Part shown: in pieces, positions 19,404 through 20,274 of the stretch | How positions within the stretch are numbered: the stretch's first letter is position 1 | Layout: every line of letters starts with the position of its first letter | The notes under the pieces: model-generated | The model's database searches: none | What the model was told of the DNA's origin: nothing | Seen by the model: only the letters and a program-made list of their open reading frames with translations | Made by a program: the position numbers and the translations under genes | Origin: Betaproteobacteria bacterium | Lineage (GTDB): Bacteria; Pseudomonadota; Gammaproteobacteria; Burkholderiales; Casimicrobiaceae | Direction of reading: 5' to 3' | Length of the DNA: 20,274 nucleotides | Assembly: GCA_005889025.1 (NCBI GenBank) | Contig: VBCZ01000387.1 | Coordinates: forward strand, 1-20,274

Positions 19404-20274
19404 TCACTTCAGTTGGTCCTTGAGCAGCGCGAGTATCTTGTCGCCGCTTGCGGAGCGGTCGGGAGCGCCAGCCGGATCCTGTACGGTCACCAGGCTGCTC
19501 GGATCGGCTTGCGTCACGACCACGCGGTACTGCTCCGGCTTGTCTGCCGAGTCGCTCTTCCAGAACTGCAGCTTGGAGACCACGCCCGACAGCCACCCTT
19601 CCTCTTTGAGCTTGGTGATCTCCGGATTCGCATAGCGTACGAAATACAGACCCTTGGAGCGATCGCGATCGACGACGGTAAAGCCGGTTCGATCCAGCGC
19701 CAGCCCCACTCGGCGCCACGCACGATCGAAGGCCTCGTCGACGACAAGCCGCGTCATGCCGTCGCTTCCTTTTTCGATGCGGGCGCGGTCGGGTGCGCCG
19801 GCGACCGCAGCGATCGACTGTTCGGCCTTGGCTGGCGGTGTTCCGAAAGCGAGCATGAGACGCCCGAGCATTTCGGCTTCCAGCTCGGGGTTCGGTGGCG
19901 TAGCCGCCCAGACCCAATCTTCTCCGGCGCCTTGCGTGTATTTGGTGGGAATCTGTTGCGCCCCGCGATGGCTGATGTAGATTTCGACCGTGCCGGGCTC
20001 GCTTCCACGCTCGATGCGGCTGCGGAATTTGTCGCGCTTATAGGTGTCGTTGAGGAAGCTCACGTATTTGCTTGTAAAGCGCTGAATGAAATCCTGAGGC
20101 ACGGCAGCGCGGTTCTCGGCCCAATCGGTTTCCATGATGCCGATCGCAGGCTGCTCGATGGCGACCACGAAGCCATTCTTGGTCCAGAACTCTCGCAATG
20201 TGTTCCACGCGGCTTCCTGCGGCGCCTTGACGACCAGCCAGCGCTCGCTTCCCGCGCGCATTAGCCGCGCGTCG
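19404..20274 (-). CDS. bamC: Outer membrane assembly lipoprotein BamC (N-terminus outside window)
   Basis: BamC is a lipoprotein of the beta-barrel assembly machinery on the periplasmic face of the outer membrane. About 290 residues lie in the window and the frame is open through the right edge, so the lipoprotein signal and the unstructured BamD-binding segment are not seen. The two helix-grip domains are visible: the first from GSERWLVVKAPQEAAWNTLREFW with ETDWAENRA, and the second from DGMTRLVVDEAFDRAWRRVGLALDR with GLYFVRYANPE. The ATG at 20261 is internal: the codons before it read Asp-Ala-Arg-Leu, continuing the family's ARL..G..RWLVV pattern. The start should lie to the right, probably preceded by dapA, as in related genomes (inference). 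Confidence 0.92.
   Translation of the reverse strand, partial: DARLMRAGSERWLVVKAPQEAAWNTLREFWTKNGFVVAIEQPAIGIMETDWAENRAAVPQDFIQRFTSKYVSFLNDTYKRDKFRSRIERGSEPGTVEIYISHRGAQQIPTKYTQGAGEDWVWAATPPNPELEAEMLGRLMLAFGTPPAKAEQSIAAVAGAPDRARIEKGSDGMTRLVVDEAFDRAWRRVGLALDRTGFTVVDRDRSKGLYFVRYANPEITKLKEEGWLSGVVSKLQFWKSDSADKPEQYRVVVTQADPSSLVTVQDPAGAPDRSASGDKILALLKDQLK

Noticed and set aside
19413..20264. Plus-strand open frame opposite bamC (283 codons)
   Set aside because: Antisense to bamC, whose protein is clearly conserved.

Overview
The window is GC-rich chromosomal DNA whose gene set and order fit a betaproteobacterium: pepA-holC-(IPVLTDV-type protein)-valS, divergent lptF-lptG, rplU-rpmA opposite ispB followed by tRNA-Pro, and bamC-MBL-purC. 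This assignment is inferred from gene content only. Almost all of it is core housekeeping DNA. I see no phage, insertion sequence, CRISPR array or obvious island.

Layout. 1-5104 (minus strand): an operon pepA, holC and a long low-complexity protein, then a DAHP synthase gene (aroF), then valS, which runs off the left edge. 5195-7368 (plus): lptF-lptG, the inner-membrane permease pair for LPS export, ending at a bidirectional terminator shared with rplU-rpmA (minus, 7457-8065). 8211-9319 (plus): ispB and tRNA-Pro(CGG). 9595-12409 (plus): two tandem paralogous lipoproteins built from DUF4397-like modules. 12492-15110 (plus): mutS, convergent with slyD (minus). 15741-17809 (plus): a RoxA-like cupin oxygenase gene broken by an internal deletion, an overlapping small conserved gene, and a Pro/Ala/Lys-rich lipoprotein. 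17961-20274 (minus): bamC (cut by the right edge), an MBL-fold hydrolase, and a purC that is also broken by an internal deletion.

The most interesting item is the gap in front of aroF. On the minus strand it holds a 37-codon reading frame with six aromatic codons in a nine-codon run (Phe-Ala-Tyr-Ser-Val-Phe-Tyr-Tyr-Phe). A 7-bp hairpin follows, then a 7-bp G/C-only alternative pairing, then a perfect 12-bp terminator stem with a T tract, and then the aroF ribosome binding site. This has every part of a classical translation-dependent attenuator sensing Phe/Tyr and controlling the first enzyme of the shikimate pathway.

Other points worth attention are the two out-of-frame internal deletions (roxA-like and purC, about 2 kb apart), which may be assembly errors or real gene decay, and a recurring arrangement in which a -10 box lies only 6-7 nt before an ATG (leader peptide, mutS, roxA-like), suggesting leaderless mRNAs.
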